A DNA stretch of 64,000 nucleotides from Azolla caroliniana (lineage: Eukaryota > Polypodiophyta), in contig JBHGNT010000010.1 in NCBI GenBank assembly GCA_043228905.1, positions 7,564,001 through 7,628,000 on the forward strand, written 5' to 3'. Below the pieces are notes generated by a model that saw only the letters and a list, made by a program, of their open reading frames with translations, was not told where the DNA came from and searched no databases. The translations under genes were made by a program, and so were the position numbers. This document shows, in pieces, positions 30,655-42,374 of the stretch. Position 1 is the first letter of the stretch, and every line of letters starts with the position of its first letter.

Positions 30655-33618
30655 TCCTCCAAAATATCGAGCACACTCTGCTCGATGGTGTCAAGTGGTG
30701 CTTCTTCCTCCTGTTCCTTGCCTGCCTGGTCTCCGACCTCCGGTTGGGTGGGCTGTTCCGTAAAAATTTGCTGCTCTGGCTCTGCTTGATTCTGTGGTGC
30801 CGGTGCTTCCTCACCGCTTCGTCCGGGTTCTTCCTGTTCTCCCTCTGTTCCAGGCTCTCTTTCTCCGGTCTCGACTGGTTGGCTCGGTACGCCTTCTTCC
30901 TCTGCTCTGGTGTCTTCCGGTCTCAGCTCTTCTTCTTCTCCGGCATCGGTCTGCTCCTGCTCTTCTTCTTCTCCTTCGAACGGAAGTTCTTCTTCGGGTA
31001 TTCCTCGTCGGGGTTGTTCGGTGTCGGTTGGTTCAACTTCAGCCGGTCGCTCTCCCTCACTTATAGTGATTGGCGTCGTTCTTCCCTTAGCTTCCTGTCG
31101 TAACCGGTCCTACTCGTATCTCTCCAACTCCAACTGAGTTGCGAGCTGCCCGTCATCCAACCTCTCTACCAACCCTCGGATTTCTTTGAGATATTCTTCT
31201 GCCAAAGTGTAGAAATCCTCCGACAATTCTTCCCGAATGGCGACGATACTTTCTTCATCCATCTTGTAGAACTTGTCACCGGTCTTCCTCCGATTCTCGG
31301 CATCCGCTCGGAGTGTCTGCAGCTCGGCTGCCTGTTGTGACCACTCCTTCCATAGCTTTTCCGTACTTTCGTTGATGCTTGCTTGAGCTCGGGTACTCCA
31401 TCTTGACATGATGAGCTTGATCCGGTCAACCCCCGCCTTAGCATGCACATAAGCTTCTTGCTTTTCCTTCCTTGCCCGTTTTATAATGTCGGCCATTATC
31501 TGAGCCTGGGCCTCGTAATCCGCTTTCTGCTTTTCATAGGTACTTTGCAGTTTGCTGATCGTGAAGGTCGATTTTTCCTTTTCTTCATTTCTGATCTTGG
31601 TCAGATCCAGCTTTTCCCGCCTTAGCGCCTCTAATTCCTTCCTTCTCTCCGTTGCTTGGGCTATTTCCGCCGACAATGCTTCCTTGTTGGCACTGACCTC
31701 ATCTATTGCCTTAGCCAGGTCTAATCGGGTCTCTTTGAGCTGTTCTTTCAGCTTCTCTATTTGCCGGTCGTAGTCTGCTGCCCGTTTCTTGTTGTCTGAC
31801 TCGGCCTGCTTGTGATCTCGGTAGAGACGGTCGAAGTCCTCCGTCTTCTGCTTCAGGCGTTGGTTTTCCTGAGCTCTTAACCGATCGTCCCGGTCCTTCT
31901 GTTGTCGGAGTTCTTCCTGCAGTCGTTCTATCTCCTGCTCGGCATGTCGACGCAGTCGGTCCTTCTCCTTTTGCAGCTTCTCTTTTTCTTCTTGCAGTCG
32001 GTCATTAGTGGCTCGACCTTTCCGGAGGCCTTCTTCCATTTTTCGTCTATCGTCCTCCACCGCTTTCCACTGCTCCCTTTCTCTTTCCCTTAATGCCTCC
32101 TGAGCTTTTAATTCCTCTCGTAAGGTTTCTATTATTTTTTCGGTCTCAAGGCCGATTTGCAAGGCTACCGGTTCCGGTTCCGGTTCTGGTTGCTTCCTTG
32201 TTGTCCCGACCGGCTCGGTGACAACTTGTGCTTGTTGAATTCCTTCCCTTGCCTGCAACAACTCCCCTTGCATTTCCTCGATCTGTGTTCGGAGCGCGAC
32301 CAACTCCTGAGTTGTTGTATGCGTCAGCTGTTGCCTACACGTTTCTTCTTTCTCTAACTGGTCTGCTACTCCCGATAACTGCTCCGAAAGCCATCTCAGC
32401 CATTGTGGCTTTGTTCTTCCTGTGTTGGGGTGGCCTTGCTTACTTAACTCAGGCTGTTTTTCCGGCCTTTTCTCTAGCTCCGGCGCTTGTTCATTCTTCT
32501 TCTCTGGGATGACCGGTTCTCTGAAGTCCGGCACAACCAGTGTCGGTGCTGCTTCCCTCGGTACGGGTTCCGGTACTGTTTTCGCCTCGGCTACTGGAGG
32601 TGGTCCTTGCGCCCTCTGCTGAGTTTTGTCAACTGGTGGAGCCGGTCCTTTCGCCCGTCTCTCCCGACCTTGTCTTGTTGGGAGTCTTACCAGTGGTTCG
32701 GATGAGTCTTCTGTTTCAGCTTCCTCCTTCGGTGTGGTTACCAGACGGACCTTTTGTATAAAGACCTCTGGTTCCGGTTCCGGCCGTCGCAGCGTTATCT
32801 GGATTGGTTTGCGTGCTACCGGTTCCTCCTCGGTTGATTTCCCTTTGCCTTCACCTGCCGGTTTTGCCTTTGTTGCCGGTTCTTGTTGCTGTCGGGATGG
32901 TCCTTCCCCCTGCTGTTCTGCTTCTTGCTAGGTCCATCCAGGGGTGTGTTTCTCCAGGATCTGTCGGCGCTTTGTGACCTTTTTCGGCGTCGTCTCCTGC
33001 CGACCTCTTTTCTTTTGTGTGATGGGGAGCACCGGTGGGACTAACACTGTTAGCCATTGTGCTATCCCGGCCCATGGCTTTTTTCCTTCCACAAGATTCT
33101 TGATGGCCTCCTTCAATCCTTCGGTTATGAAATGGAGCCAGTCTATTTGTAAGCCTTCGTACGCTGCTATTAAGAACGCTGCCCGGTACTTGGCTATGGC
33201 CGGGGGACGAGGATTCACAAATCCGTATTCCATCATGGCGCGGGCCACTTCTCCGAACAACAGGTTCTCTCCGCCCTGCGTTCGGTACGCCTTGCTGCTG
33301 ATAGAGTACTCACCGAAATATTCGAACAGGATTTCACTTGAAGGGTTTTCGATTGTTTGAAGTCCTCCTGCTTTTATCCCCGTGAGCGCCTGCATCGCTC
33401 CTTCCGTGACTTCTGATAAATTGATCGATGTTGCCGCCTGCTCTGGTTCTGCGTGTGGTGGAGCGTCGACGATCTGCAGCAATCCTTTTAACCCGTTCTC
33501 CCTCATCCATTGGCGTGCCTCCTCCGACAGTACCATTGTTTCGAATTCTTCTTCTACTGCCTGTTGTTCGGGATCGGGCTGTGTGTGCTCTGTGCGTCGG
33601 ATCTCTCTTCTGTGCTTC
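30655..33618 (-). pseudogene. Extra sense reading frame of gypsy D downstream of pol
   Basis: One frame of about 960 codons, broken only by TAG at 32928 and 31110. The N-terminal part (from MVLSEEARQWMRENGLKG, 33536) is globular: NPSSEILFEYFGEYSISS, EVARAMMEYGFVNPRPPA, GLQIDWLHFITEGLKEAI. Then a low-complexity, proline- and glutamate-rich stretch (32930-32400), and a long coiled coil (about 32350-31200) full of E, Q, K and R heptads such as REREREQWKAVEDDRRKMEE. The C-terminus is very acidic. Additional frames of this kind are known from some plant gypsy lineages, but I do not recognise this one. The plus-strand open frames over it are mirror artefacts. Confidence 0.75.
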
Positions 33619-33942
33619 TACGCCTGTATGTAGGAAAATTCGTAAAAAGTGAGTCCTTCGCAGGCCTGTGTCTTATATAGTGGCTTTTGCCTCGAGCCGC
33701 CCTTTTTCGTTTCCCGCGCATGTTCCTCTCCTGCCATAATTAGTATGTCCTTTCTTGTTTGCCGCGTGTGAGTGCCCACGTTCCATGCTTTAAATAGCAA
33801 GTACGGACACGTCCTTCTTTCATGCATGGCGCCTCTTCGTTGCATGGTGGCGCTCCCACCTCTTGTGATCTCCCCATCATTACTATGATTCGCGTCGATT
33901 TTGCCCATGTCTTTTTTTTTTTTTTTCTTTGTTTGGACCACG

Positions 33943-36900
33943 TCATTTGCTGGTCCCCCCCGATTTGTTCGGGTCGGTTCGTGTGGATACCGGATCCTTC
34001 TGTCGGCTTTCCGGGATAGTCTTTGTCAATATCGGTGTCGGTTCTTCCTCGGTCCGAATATCTTCAGCAGCGTCGGTCGGTGTCGGTTCCTCATCTTGCC
34101 GGATTTCCGGGTTTTTCTTGAACGGGTTCGCTGGCATATTTCCCTTATACGGCTTTAGCCGAAACCCATTTGCCCACTTGCTGATAACATCTCTAGACAA
34201 CGTGCCGAGCTGATACGACCCATTGTACTCCTTGGTGATCCAGAACGGTCCGGTCCACCGAAACCGCAACTTTCCCGGCATGTTCCCCATCCGTGTCTGG
34301 AATAGTAGCACCGGTTTCCAGACTTCGAACTCCTTTTCGTTGCCACGCCGGTGTCGGTCCACGAAAGCTTTTCTCCTCCTTTGCTCCAGTTCGAGTTGTA
34401 GTAAGCTGGCTATTCGGTTTTCTTCTAATTCCAACAACGTCGCCAGCCGGTTTCGTTCGGACTCGTTCTCACTTAAGCGCTCCTTCACCTGAATCCGTAA
34501 GCTGGGGATCTGGAACTCTACCGTCATGACCGCTTCTAAACCGAATGCTAGTCGGAACGGGGTTGTCCGGATGCTGGTTTTGTACGTTGTTCGGTACGCC
34601 CATAGCGCGCTTTGCAATTTCGTATCCCAGTCGGTCCGGTTCTCGTTGACGATTTTTCGTAGGATGTTCTGCAGAGTTTTGCTCGTTGATTCCGCTAGTC
34701 CATTGGCTTGAGGGTAGTAGGGAGTACTCTTTTTATGTACCACCGCGTAAAATGACATCAGGCTCTCTACTACCTGCCCGAGAAAATGTCCTCGTTGGTC
34801 ACTTATAAGCTCGATCGGCCATCCATACCGGCACCATATGCACTCGTACAGAAACTTTTCCGTGGACGCAGCCGTGTTGTCCCGTAAGGCCTTTGCTTCT
34901 ACCCATTTGGTGCAATAGTCGGTTGCCACTATGACATACCGATTTCCGGTTCGCATTGCCGGTGGCTTGAAGGGACCGACAAAGTCCAACCCCCACTTTT
35001 GAAACGGTTCCAAAGGCAAGACCGGGTGGTGTGGCATCCGGGCCTGCTCCGTGGGTTGGCCCAGTCGTTGACACAAATCGCATTCTCTGCTATACTTCAC
35101 GGCATCTTTTAGGGTGGTGGGCCACCACAGTCCGCTCTGCCATATTTTCCGAGCGGTTGCGTCGCCGGCATAATGCCCACCGGCAATTCCACAGTGGGCT
35201 TCCCTGAGGATTAAATCCTTCTCATCGCTCCGCACTGCTCGTCTCCAGATGCCATCTGCCCCCTTGTGATAGAGGGTGTCTCCAACCAAGCAGAAATGTC
35301 TACTTCTTACTGCTACCCTTTTCCTTTCATCGCGGTCCATGTTCTCCGGGGGAACTCCGGTGCTCAGGAACTGATGCATCTCAGTTAGCCATGTGTCTTC
35401 ATCGGCTACCGTTGCATCCATTGCCGGTTTCGTTGTGATCCGGAACAATTCGGCGTCGGGAAACTCATCCTGGACGTTGTCCCCTGCTTCTCCGGATTCG
35501 AGTCTGCTTAGGTAGTCCGCTACCGCATGCTGCACCCCGGGTCGGTGGAAAATGTCGAATTCAAATTCCTGTAACAGCAGTGTCCATCGTGCAATTTTTC
35601 CCGTCAGGGATGCCTTCGAGACCAGGTAGAGTAGTGCCGAATGGTCGACAGGGAAGGAAAACTTCCTTCTGAGCAGATAGTGCCTGTACTTTGTGACACT
35701 ATACACCATTCCCAATGCCTCCCGTTCCGTCGTAGAGTAATTCCGTTCGGCTTTTGAGAGTTTCCGGCTTGCGTAGTACACCGGTCGGTACCATTTCGGC
35801 TCCGTGAGTTGCATCAGAACGCTGCCGATTGCTACGTCCGACGCGTCGACGAAGACGTGAAAGCTTTTACTCCAATCCGGCGGTTGCACCACCGGAGCTT
35901 GCGACATCATAACCTTCAACGCTTGGTAGGCTTCCTCCTCTGTCTCCACCCATAGGAAGGGTACCCTATGTACGGCGGTATGTAACGGTGTAGCGAAGTC
36001 TGCGAGGTGCTGTATCATCCGGCTATGCCACCTTATTTGGCCCAGGAACCGGCTTAAAGCCTTTGCGTTATTTGGTGCTGGTGCCTTGAGAATCGCCTTG
36101 ACTTTATCCGGATCTACCGCGATTCCTTCCTTACTCACCACGTGCCCTAGTAAGTTGCCGCTTGCCACTCCAAAGACGCACTTGGCCGGGTTCAGGCTCA
36201 ATTGGTACTCGCGGCACTTCTCCAAGCACAGCCGGAGGTGATCGAGATGCTCTCCGTGCCGGCTGTAGACCGCGAAATCGTCAAGGAAGACCTGCATAAA
36301 ACCGGGGATATATTCCCCGAAAATTTTCATTATTATCCTTTGAAAGGTCGCTGGAGCCGTCTTTAGTCCGAACATCATCACGACCGCGACGAACACTCCC
36401 CATTCCGTCACGAACGCTGTCTTCTCCTGGTCGGCCGGGTTCATTCGTATTTGGTTGTAGCCGCTAAATCCATCCAGGAAGCTGTAAACTTCGTGGCCGG
36501 CTACCGCATCTAACACCCCGTCCGTAAATGGTAGTGGAAACGCATTGGTCACTGTTGCGACATTTAGTTTTCGGTAGTCCACGCATACCCGGATTTTGCC
36601 GTTCTTTTTCGGGACCACCACTATCGGACTCAGCCAGGTTGCCTGCTTGACCGGTCGGATAAATCCGACCCGGAGGAGCTTATCAATTTCCTCCTTTACC
36701 TTCGCCGCATAATTCGGATTCATCCGGTACCTGCGTTGAGCGATCGGTTTCGCGTCCGTACTTAGGTGAATTTGGTGCTAATAGAGCTGGGGGTCCAGCC
36801 CTCGCATGTCTTCGTACGACCACGCGAACACATCCTTGAAATCTGTTAATAATGCTACCATTGCCTTCTTTTCTTCCTTCGGCAATTCCTTTGCAACATT

Positions 36901-37290
36901 TACCGGTCGGGGCTTGTCTGCTGTGCCGAGGTCCACCTCCTCTAGTTGGGATGCTTTTACCCTCTGGGATATCGTCATTTCCCTCTCTAGGGATTCCTGC
37001 GCTTGTCGCAGTTCTCGGATCGCCGCTTGGTCCGGTTCATCCGGCGTCGTAATGTACGGTTCTACTGCCGCTGTGATATCCACCTCAAATAGTGGGACGA
37101 TTCGTGGGTGTTCCTCGAGGTACCGCTCGACTTCCTCGTCCGGTAATCCCTCCAACATGTTAATGCTTTCCGCATACAATGGAGTTACTTCCTTACTGGC
37201 GATCACCCGTGGTTGCGTCGTTGGTTCCCTCGCCGGAATGTGATCATGTTCTTTTGCCAGCTCTGCTTGATATGCGTTGTTCGCAGCCAT
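33943..37290 (-). pseudogene. reverse transcriptase, RNase H and integrase of gypsy D
   Basis: One frame with a single TAG at 36778 (GLDPQLY/HQIHLSTDAKPIA). RT: NGKIRVCVDYRKLNVATVTN, SFLDGFSGYNQI and the catalytic box FLDD (QVFLDDFAVYS, about 36290) in place of YVDD or YLDD. RNase H: FHVFVDASDVAIGSVL, STTEREALGMVY, VDHSALLYL. Integrase: zinc finger H-H-C-C (EAHCGIAGGHY ... CDLCQRLG), D at GLDFVGPFK, D at ELISDQRGHF, E at YYPQANGLAES. The C-terminus is basic then acidic and has no chromodomain. This frame could be functional apart from the one stop. Confidence 0.9.
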
Positions 37291-39774
37291 GGTCGTCCTA
37301 GCAGTAGGGGGTACGTGCCTTGTACATTAAGTTGCAGCACCACGGCCGATATCCGGAATACGTGGCCTCCGATCGTTACTTCCAAATCCCGGATAAGCCC
37401 GGTCGGTCGGACTGAGCTGGTATCCGCCATGCGTAACCAGAAGGGGCATGGTTCCCATTCCCGGATGCCCAGGTTGTTGCATGTCTGTCGGCTGATGACA
37501 TTTACCCCGGAGCCTCCGTCAATAATCATTCCAGCAATTTCCTTTCCTTTCACGATTGCCGTGATCGCCGGGCTACTTGTATTGACCACCGCTGGTCCTT
37601 CCTCCGGGTTGGAGAAGAATGCTGGTGCTGGCGTCGGCTTCGGTTTGCTCACGGATGCCTGTAGGTCTGCCGTAAACCGTGGCACCAAATGTAGTAGTCG
37701 TGCTAACGGCAGCACGATTTGACAGTCCTGTAGCGCTTGCCACGTCGGGTTTTCTCTTGGCTGTATGATTTCTTCGTCTTTTGGCATATTTTGGTCTCTT
37801 ACTTCTGCCGCATTCTGTTCATTGGCCTCCTTGATCCATTGTGCCGCTTGTTTTCTGATTGCCTCCTGGACTTCCCACTGGGCGGTCTTTCCCTTTGACC
37901 GGGTTGTGACCTGCTGTACTTCTGTTATTTCGGCTGTAACCATGTTGACTTCCGGCTGCTTGTCATTGGTTTTTCTTGGGCATTGGTTACTATAGTGGCC
38001 TTCCTTACGGCAGTAATAACAGTACACCTTGTGACTGTTGCTCGTTTCTCCTTTGTCCCCAGTTTGGAGGGTGGGTATGCTCCGGCGGTCGTCTTCGGTT
38101 TTTCGGTTATCCGGTACCGATACCGGGTTGTCATTCCTCGCTGCCTCCCGACGTTCCTCTCTTCGGAAAAATCCACGCTTCTGATTCCGTCGAAAATTTC
38201 GGTTCCCTTGTCGCCTCTCTTCTCTGCGTCGTTCGTATTCTGGGGATTCGTCTCGGTCGTACCGGTCCCGGGGGTAGCTATCTCTGCGTCTCTCCTCTCG
38301 GTCATAGTTATCGCATCTTCTATCAGCGTATCTATTACCGCGTTCCCGTTGGTAGCGGTCGTCTCTCCGGAATCGATCCTCGTCCAGGTTCTGATTGCGC
38401 GGTTCTATGTGTCGAACCGGTGCTGCCTGCCGATTTAACAGGTTATATTCGCATCGGTCCGTTGTATGGGCTCGAGAGTTGCAGATCATACATTGTGTCC
38501 GCGAGGGTGTAGTCTACTGTTGAGTGCCCCGAATTTAGGCATGTTGTGCATTGTAAGGCCTGTCGGAACCTCAGGTCTTCCTCCTTCGGGAGTGCCCGGT
38601 GTAACATCCCCATCGACAAGAAGGGGCTAGTCTTGTCCATTTCTAAAACCCGATCAATAACTTGGTCCATTGTGCTGGTTTGGAAATCAAGGACTCCGCA
38701 CATTGTTCGAAGTGGCTCTTTCAGCGCGGCCAAAAAGACTGCTTTGGCTTCGTCTTCGGGTGGTGCTCTTGTCAGTTGGCTGTGCAGGGTCTGAAACCGA
38801 ATGATGAATTGTGGCACAGTCTCGTTCTCTTCCTGCCGGGTGGTGTAGAACTGCCCGACCAATTCCCTTTGCTCAAATTGTCTGTGAAAAAGCCTGAGGA
38901 ATCTGGCCTTCAAGGCATCGAATGTGGCAAAGCTGCCCGGTAAGTGCTTTGCGTGCCATTGGGCCGTCGGTCCTTCTAAGTTTATGCCGAATTCGGCGAC
39001 TTTGGATCATTCGGCTTCGGGCTCCATCAGTCTTTGGGAGACATGGTTGGCTTCCCATGTTTGGAGGAATGCGTACACGTGTGCCTCCGCGTCGGCCTCA
39101 TCCCGGTACTTTGGGTATGGGTACGACATCGTGTCGTCCAACTGACTCTCCTGCTTCCTCCGCTCTCTGTCCGCTGTTGGCGTTGGCGTGAGAACCTTTG
39201 GTTCCTCCGCGGGTGTTGCCGGTGTCCGGTCCTTTGGTTCCTCCGCGGGTGTTGTCGGTATCTGCTCCTTCGGTTCCTTCGCGGGTGTTGTCGGTATCCG
39301 CTCCTTCGGTTCCTTCGCGGTTGTTGTCGGTATCCGGTCAGCCTCCCTCGGCGATTGCCGGTCACCGAATTCCAGGGTTATTTCTTCCTCTGGCTCCGGT
39401 GTTACTGAGTCTTCCGACCCCTCTTTCTCCCAGTCGTTTGGTGTGTCGTGGCTGCTTTAATACCGGGACGCAACGCTTCCGTCGCTTTCCGACTCCGCCT
39501 CAAGTGTTGCGAATGCTTCCGAGTCCCTGTCGCCCCCGGCGAGCGTCTGTAGTATCGTTTCCGCCTCTTGTAGGCTTGTTATGCTACTGCCTTCGTCGGG
39601 GATTTGCAGAACCCGGAACTGTAGTGCTTCTTCTGCGACTCTCCGAAGAGTTTTGGAGAATGACCGATCCCGCCGGATCTTGTCGATGGCTTGCTGCAGG
39701 GCTTCCCGTCGTTGCTCGCGTTCGGTGTATCGTCTCCCTCGTTCGGTGATGTGGTCGTCGTTTGGTCTAGACAT
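37203..39774 (-). pseudogene. gag and protease of gypsy D
   Basis: Gag starts at an ATG 53 bp after the LTR (MSRPNDDHITERGRRYTERE). A proline-rich repeat of PTTPAKEPKERI-like units lies at 39190-39340. The capsid-like part reads EFGINLEGPTAQWHAKHLPG then FEQRELVGQFYTTRQEENET. Stops at 39457 (TAA) and 39007 (TGA) fit C-to-T changes. A frame change near 38480 leads to two Zn-knuckles, CMICNSRAHTTDRC and CYYCRKEGHYSNQC, an arginine-rich stretch between them, and the protease IIDGGSGVNVIS with LLLGRPWL. It overlaps the pol frame, which starts in another phase at 37290. Confidence 0.85.
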
Positions 39775-39811
39775 CCATCCCCCGGTTGTCCTCTGCACTT
39801 TGCAGGAATCG

Positions 39812-39824
39812 TGGTCGCCAAAAT
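39812..39824 (-). promoter_or_regulatory. Primer-binding-site-like sequence of gypsy D
   Basis: TTGGCGACCACG follows the 5' LTR on the minus strand, at the position and with the TTTTGGCGNC start seen in plant gypsy elements. I cannot assign the tRNA. Confidence 0.5.
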
Positions 39825-39826
39825 AG

Positions 39827-40216
39827 TGTTGTCTGCCTGGCCGGACTAGCCTCAACACAGGTGTCTATCCGACACTTCTCCAAAGGGGTGGTAAGGATTG
39901 GATGCTACGTTACACGCGTAAGATGATTACAATTAAGCACAGACGGTAAACAATACGAAGATACAGATAAACACGCAATAATTACTATTGTATTACTTCC
40001 GTCAAACCCTTTACAAATCATCGGATCCTTTTATAGGCATCCGGCAAGGTTACAATCGGTGCGCTTAGGCAACCGACATCCGAATCGGTCCGGATCCGAA
40101 TCGGTACAACTGTACCGGATCCGTCCCTCCGAATAATAATTCTACTATTATTTACTTCCTATTATCCGATCCGACTCCGCCTTCCCACTTGTCCTTGCTC
40201 TTCTGACCGGCCAACA
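39827..40216 (-). repeat. 5' LTR of gypsy D
   Basis: 390 bp, partner of 30208-30597. Its outer edge abuts the ATCCT target duplication. Confidence 0.95.
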
Positions 40217-41659
40217 ATCCTTCGTCTTCAACGGTGTGGCCCACAGCTTCCGGCTGTGGTCATCTATGAACGTCACGAAGTACTGTGATCCAGCATGTGA
40301 CTTCGTGTCCACTTGACATACATCAGTATGCACCAACTCCAGTGGTGCATTACGTCTCATCGGTGCTACGTTCACTTCTTTCGAGCATAACCGGCCATTC
40401 ATCAAGTGCAACGTGTTTACCTTCTGGGCCCGAGCCACAATCAGGCTCCCTTTGCTGAACTTCATAACACCGTTCCGGATGCTACCCGTGTAACCTTCAT
40501 CATCTAGCCGACCGGCTGATATCAGGTTCAGACGAACCTCCGGAACGTGTCAGACATCGTTCAACAGCAACTTGCATCCGGTTGGTGTTGTCAACCACAC
40601 GTCTCCTATGCCGACAATTCGGCATGTACCTTCATTCCCCATCTGGACACAGCCGTGATCACCGGCTGAGTAGGATGAGAAGTATTTCCAGTCCGGGGTA
40701 AGGTGGAACGACGCTCTGGAGTCGACCACCCAGGTCATCTCGTCGTTGGCAAGGTTTAGCTCACTCTCCTTGATGATGAGCATCAACTCTTCTTCACTTG
40801 CCGCGATTGCCATCGTTCCCTTCCGGTCCGGCTCCCTCCGGTCTTTACCGTTCCGGTCCGATGTCCGCTTCGAATAGATACCGTCGGTTTCCTTGTCTTT
40901 TCGGAAGTGCCGACAGTTCTTCTGGAAGTGTTCCGACTTGCCACAATAGAAGCAAGTAGGCCTCCCCCTTGACTTTGACCGTGTCCCCGACTTTTCCCGA
41001 TTCTGGGGACTACGGTTCCTTTGTCTTCCGCGTTCCGATTCGGTGAGGAGCGCTTTGGAGTCGGAGCTCGTATCCTTATCTTTCCGACGTGCCTTCTCAT
41101 CTAGCAAGCTTGACTTCACTCTTGCTAGGGATAACCGTTTCCCTTCCGGCCCGGCGTTGCCCAAGGTGACAACCAACGTCTCCCAGCTATCTGGGAGGGA
41201 ACCGAGCAGGAGTAGTGCTAGTACCTCATCGGCGAGAGGCACTTCCAATGATGCTACCTGGTGGATCAGCCCCTGGAAAGCATTCATGTGCTCCGCCATG
41301 CTAGAGCCATCTTGGTACCAGAGTCTTACTAGCTTCCGGAATACCGAAACCTGGTTAACAACATTTTTGTTCTGAAACATAATGTCGATCTTCTCCCAGA
41401 GCTCATGAGCCTTGCTCTCTTCATTGAAGTTGTTGTATAGGCTCATGTCGATGAAGCACCGTATGTACACCGTTGTCTTCATGTGCATCACCTCCCATAT
41501 CATGGCGTCGATTTTGTCCGGTCTCTTGTCCCCGAACTGAACCGACAACCAAAGATCTTTAACCACGAGCATGTCCCTCATCTTCGACTTCCACACTGAA
41601 TAGTTGGAGCCGGTGAGCTTGACCATGCCGCCCAACGATTCGTCCATTTTCTGTGTCAT
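40217..41659 (-). pseudogene. gag, protease and start of integrase of copia A2
   Basis: Gag-protease is open from the first ATG after the primer site to 40550: LTGSNYSVWKSKMRDML, LYNNFNEESKAHELWEKI, LLLLGSLPDSWETLVV, the intact Zn-knuckle CFYCGKSEHFQKNC (C-x2-C-x4-H-x4-C) and the protease site VVDSRASFHLTP, where DSGA has become DSRA (a G-to-R change that should inactivate it). TGA at 40550, then TGSIRNGVMKFSKGSLIVAR. The text goes from SKEVNVA straight to MRRNAPLELVHTDVC: the zinc-binding part present in A1 (about 72 residues) is missing. The integrase continues to gypsy D at LKTKD. Confidence 0.85.
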
Positions 41660-41663
41660 TTCA

Positions 41664-41674
41664 CTCTGATACCA
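41664..41674 (-). promoter_or_regulatory. Primer-binding site of copia A2
   Basis: Plus-strand CTCTGATACCA, i.e. TGGTATCAGAG on the element strand, 3 bp from the 5' LTR. Standard tRNA-iMet type. Confidence 0.9.
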
Positions 41675-41677
41675 CTT

Positions 41678-41949
41678 TGTCAAGAACTACACGCTCCCGA
41701 TGAACAACGCTCGGCCACAACCAAGCTTAGAATCAAACACAGAAAACGGGAATGATTGCACGACACAATGGAGAGAAGAGTACACAGGATGTTTACGTGG
41801 AAAACCCAAACACGGGAAAAACCACGACATTCCACTGATTGCTAACTATCACTATGTAACAATATATAATAGATGAATATAGAGGCAACGACCTCTTGTT
41901 CACTGTCTTCGCCACAGGCGGCGGTTGCAACAGAGATACGAACTCTTCG

Positions 41950-41997
<48 letters not shown>

Positions 41998-42374
41998 CAC
42001 TGTCGCGCTCTAATCTTGCACCAACAAGAATGACAACAACGGTACTAAGTTTTCCCTAAGTCATATATAGCCCCGATGGACTCTCAGAAACATATTTACG
42101 AATATGTCCCTTCATCCGGTGAGCACTCCTCACCGGGCCTGCATCATCCGGCACTTGCCGGGCACATGTCATTCGGTTCTCACCGGGTCTTCCGTTGCCG
42201 GGTACTCCTCATCCGGTTCTCACTGGGTCTTCCGTTGCTGGGTACTCCTCATCTGGTTCTCACCGGGTCTTCCGTTGCCGGGTACTCCACATCCGGTTCT
42301 CACCGGGTCTTCCGTTGCCGGGTTCTCAACACGGTTCTTCTCACTTCCCATCCGGAGGGACCTGTCTCCTAACA
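41678..42374 (-). repeat. 5' LTR of copia A2
   Basis: 697 bp, TGTCAAGAAC ... CTCCTAACA on the plus strand. Includes a (CT)n tract at about 41956-41993 and a minisatellite at 42111-42330. Confidence 0.9.
42111..42330. repeat. Minisatellite in the A2 LTR
   Basis: About five units of 38-39 bp built from TCCGGTTCTCACCGGGTC and TTCCGTTGCCGGGTACTCC. Copy number differs between A-family LTRs (fewer at 21600 and 27520, none in A1). Open frames across it are not genes. Confidence 0.85.

Larger units (their letters stand above)
30208..40216 (-). mobile_element. Ty3/gypsy element D nested in copia A2
   Basis: 10,009 bp with 390-bp LTRs (30208-30597, 39827-40216) that differ at only four positions by my count, and a perfect ATCCT duplication (30203-30207 and 40217-40221). 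It carries gag with two Zn-knuckles, a protease with DGGS, RT, RNase H, integrase without chromodomain, and a further coding region downstream of pol. The DGGS/LLLGRPWL protease text suggests the Tat-like branch. It is the youngest large insertion here, with a few stops of C-to-T type and two frame changes. Confidence 0.95.
27070..42374 (-). mobile_element. Ty1/copia element A2 inserted in the methyltransferase gene
   Basis: Minus-strand copia with 3' LTR at 27070-27742 and 5' LTR at 41678-42374, flanked by a perfect CAAAC duplication (27065-27069 and 42375-42379). Without the nested gypsy D it is about 5.3 kb. Gag-protease is one open frame, and pol runs mostly in one frame with two TAG codons. 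An in-frame gap removes the zinc-binding GAG-pre-integrase part. It is the better-kept sister of A1. Confidence 0.95.

Noticed and set aside
30618-32931. Many plus-strand open frames opposite the gypsy D extra frame
   Set aside because: They mirror the acidic, coiled-coil coding frame on the minus strand and give serine- and leucine-rich nonsense.
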